Assembly (NCBI GenBank): GCA_035534235.1 | Contig: DATLSH010000067.1 | Location: 1-48,722 of the forward strand | Length of the DNA stretch: 48,722 nucleotides | Source: Bog-473 sp035534235 | GTDB lineage: Bacteria > Actinomycetota > Acidimicrobiia > Acidimicrobiales > RAAP-2 | Direction: 5' to 3' | In this document: positions 48,586 through 48,722 of the stretch, piece by piece | Position numbering within the stretch: position 1 is the first letter of the stretch | How the letters are laid out: every line of letters begins with the position of its first letter | Notes under the pieces: generated by a model | Databases searched by the model: none | Told to the model about the DNA's origin: nothing | What the model saw: only the letters and a program-made list of their open reading frames with translations | Translations under genes and position numbers: made by a program

Positions 48586-48657
48586 CGCCCCCGGCAGGAC
48601 TCGAACCTGCGCCACCGCCTCCGGAGGGCGGTGCTCTATCCGCTGAGCTACGGGGGC
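48586..48657 (-). tRNA. tRNA-Arg (anticodon CCG)
   Basis: Reverse strand folds as a cloverleaf: acceptor GCCCCCG/CGGGGGC, D arm GCTC-AGCGGATA-GAGC, anticodon stem CCGCC/GGCGG around CTCCGGA (anticodon CCG), T arm GCAGG-TTCGAAT-CCTGC, discriminator G. The CCA end is genome-encoded (TGG at 48583-48585 on the plus strand). Reads codon CGG, frequent in this GC-rich window. The last 65 bp of the window show nothing else I can call. Confidence 0.95.
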
Positions 48658-48722
48658 ATGAGCAGGAGACGATCGTAGTCGGCAGGGGTCCGGTACTGGC
48701 CGGACACCGGCCCGCTCCCGGC

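Noticed and set aside
1..48722. CRISPR array, prophage or transposon
   Set aside because: No spaced direct repeats, integrase, transposase, or phage structural genes were seen; the tandem repeats found are all inside genes.

Overview
High-GC chromosomal segment of an actinobacterium. Evidence for Actinomycetota is direct: a WhiB-type Fe-S regulator, a PdtaS-type kinase, DUF3107, DUF3151, DUF6458, the phosphomutase-like/DUF3090/SCO1664-type trio, a family 5 uracil-DNA glycosylase, a DUF222-HNH gene, and many GTG/TTG starts. A narrower placement in class Acidimicrobiia is my inference, mainly from the secreted 42-residue repeat (GYW-x3-DGGIF-xFGDA) and the two-cluster FrhB/F420-type protein. 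There is no prophage, transposase, CRISPR array or rRNA. One tRNA-Arg(CCG) lies at the right end.

Layout. 1-9 kb: housekeeping and signalling: dGTPase-like gene (cut by the left edge), DUF3107, a pair of ArsA/Get3-like ATPases, a PHP phosphoesterase, the sensor kinase pdtaS convergent with whiB1 (with a consensus CRP-type site in front of whiB1), GDPD, then etfB-etfA. 9-11.3 kb: a patch visibly poorer in GC holding a small winged-helix regulator, nested palindromes, a DUF6458 membrane protein, a CsbD-like protein and a TauE/SafE transporter. 11.3-16.3 kb: phosphomutase-like -> DUF3090 -> SCO1664-type operon, family 5 UDG, an APH-like kinase and a flavoprotein dehydrogenase. 16.3-19.6 kb: accessory stretch with a decayed cell-wall protein C-terminus, a VOC protein, a duplicated alpha-beta-barrel protein, and a DJ-1 gene coupled to a broken GlxA/AraC regulator.

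19.7-28.4 kb: a PaaI thioesterase coupled to an FrhB-type iron-sulfur protein, an Fpg/Nei glycosylase with an unusual zinc finger, a Bcp peroxiredoxin, a secreted periplasmic-binding protein translationally coupled to a GGDEF-EAL receptor, a DEAD-box helicase and a PIG-L deacetylase. 28.4-39.5 kb: aconitase, a secreted repeat/CHAP protein, a 29-residue mini zinc ribbon with a lipocalin-like hydrophobic-ligand-type protein, argS, an SDR-hydrolase pair, and a fatty acid desaturase divergent from a PaaX-family regulator. 39.5-48.7 kb: a MarR-controlled heterodimeric ABC exporter, DUF3151, a VOC-hotdog fusion next to a YbgC-type thioesterase, a frameshifted NHL/repeat surface protein, a DUF222-HNH gene and tRNA-Arg.

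The strongest candidates for something new are the secreted binding protein coupled to the bifunctional c-di-GMP enzyme, the mini zinc ribbon, the VOC-hotdog fusion, and the well-defined palindromic control sites. Two surface-protein genes and one regulator are visibly broken.
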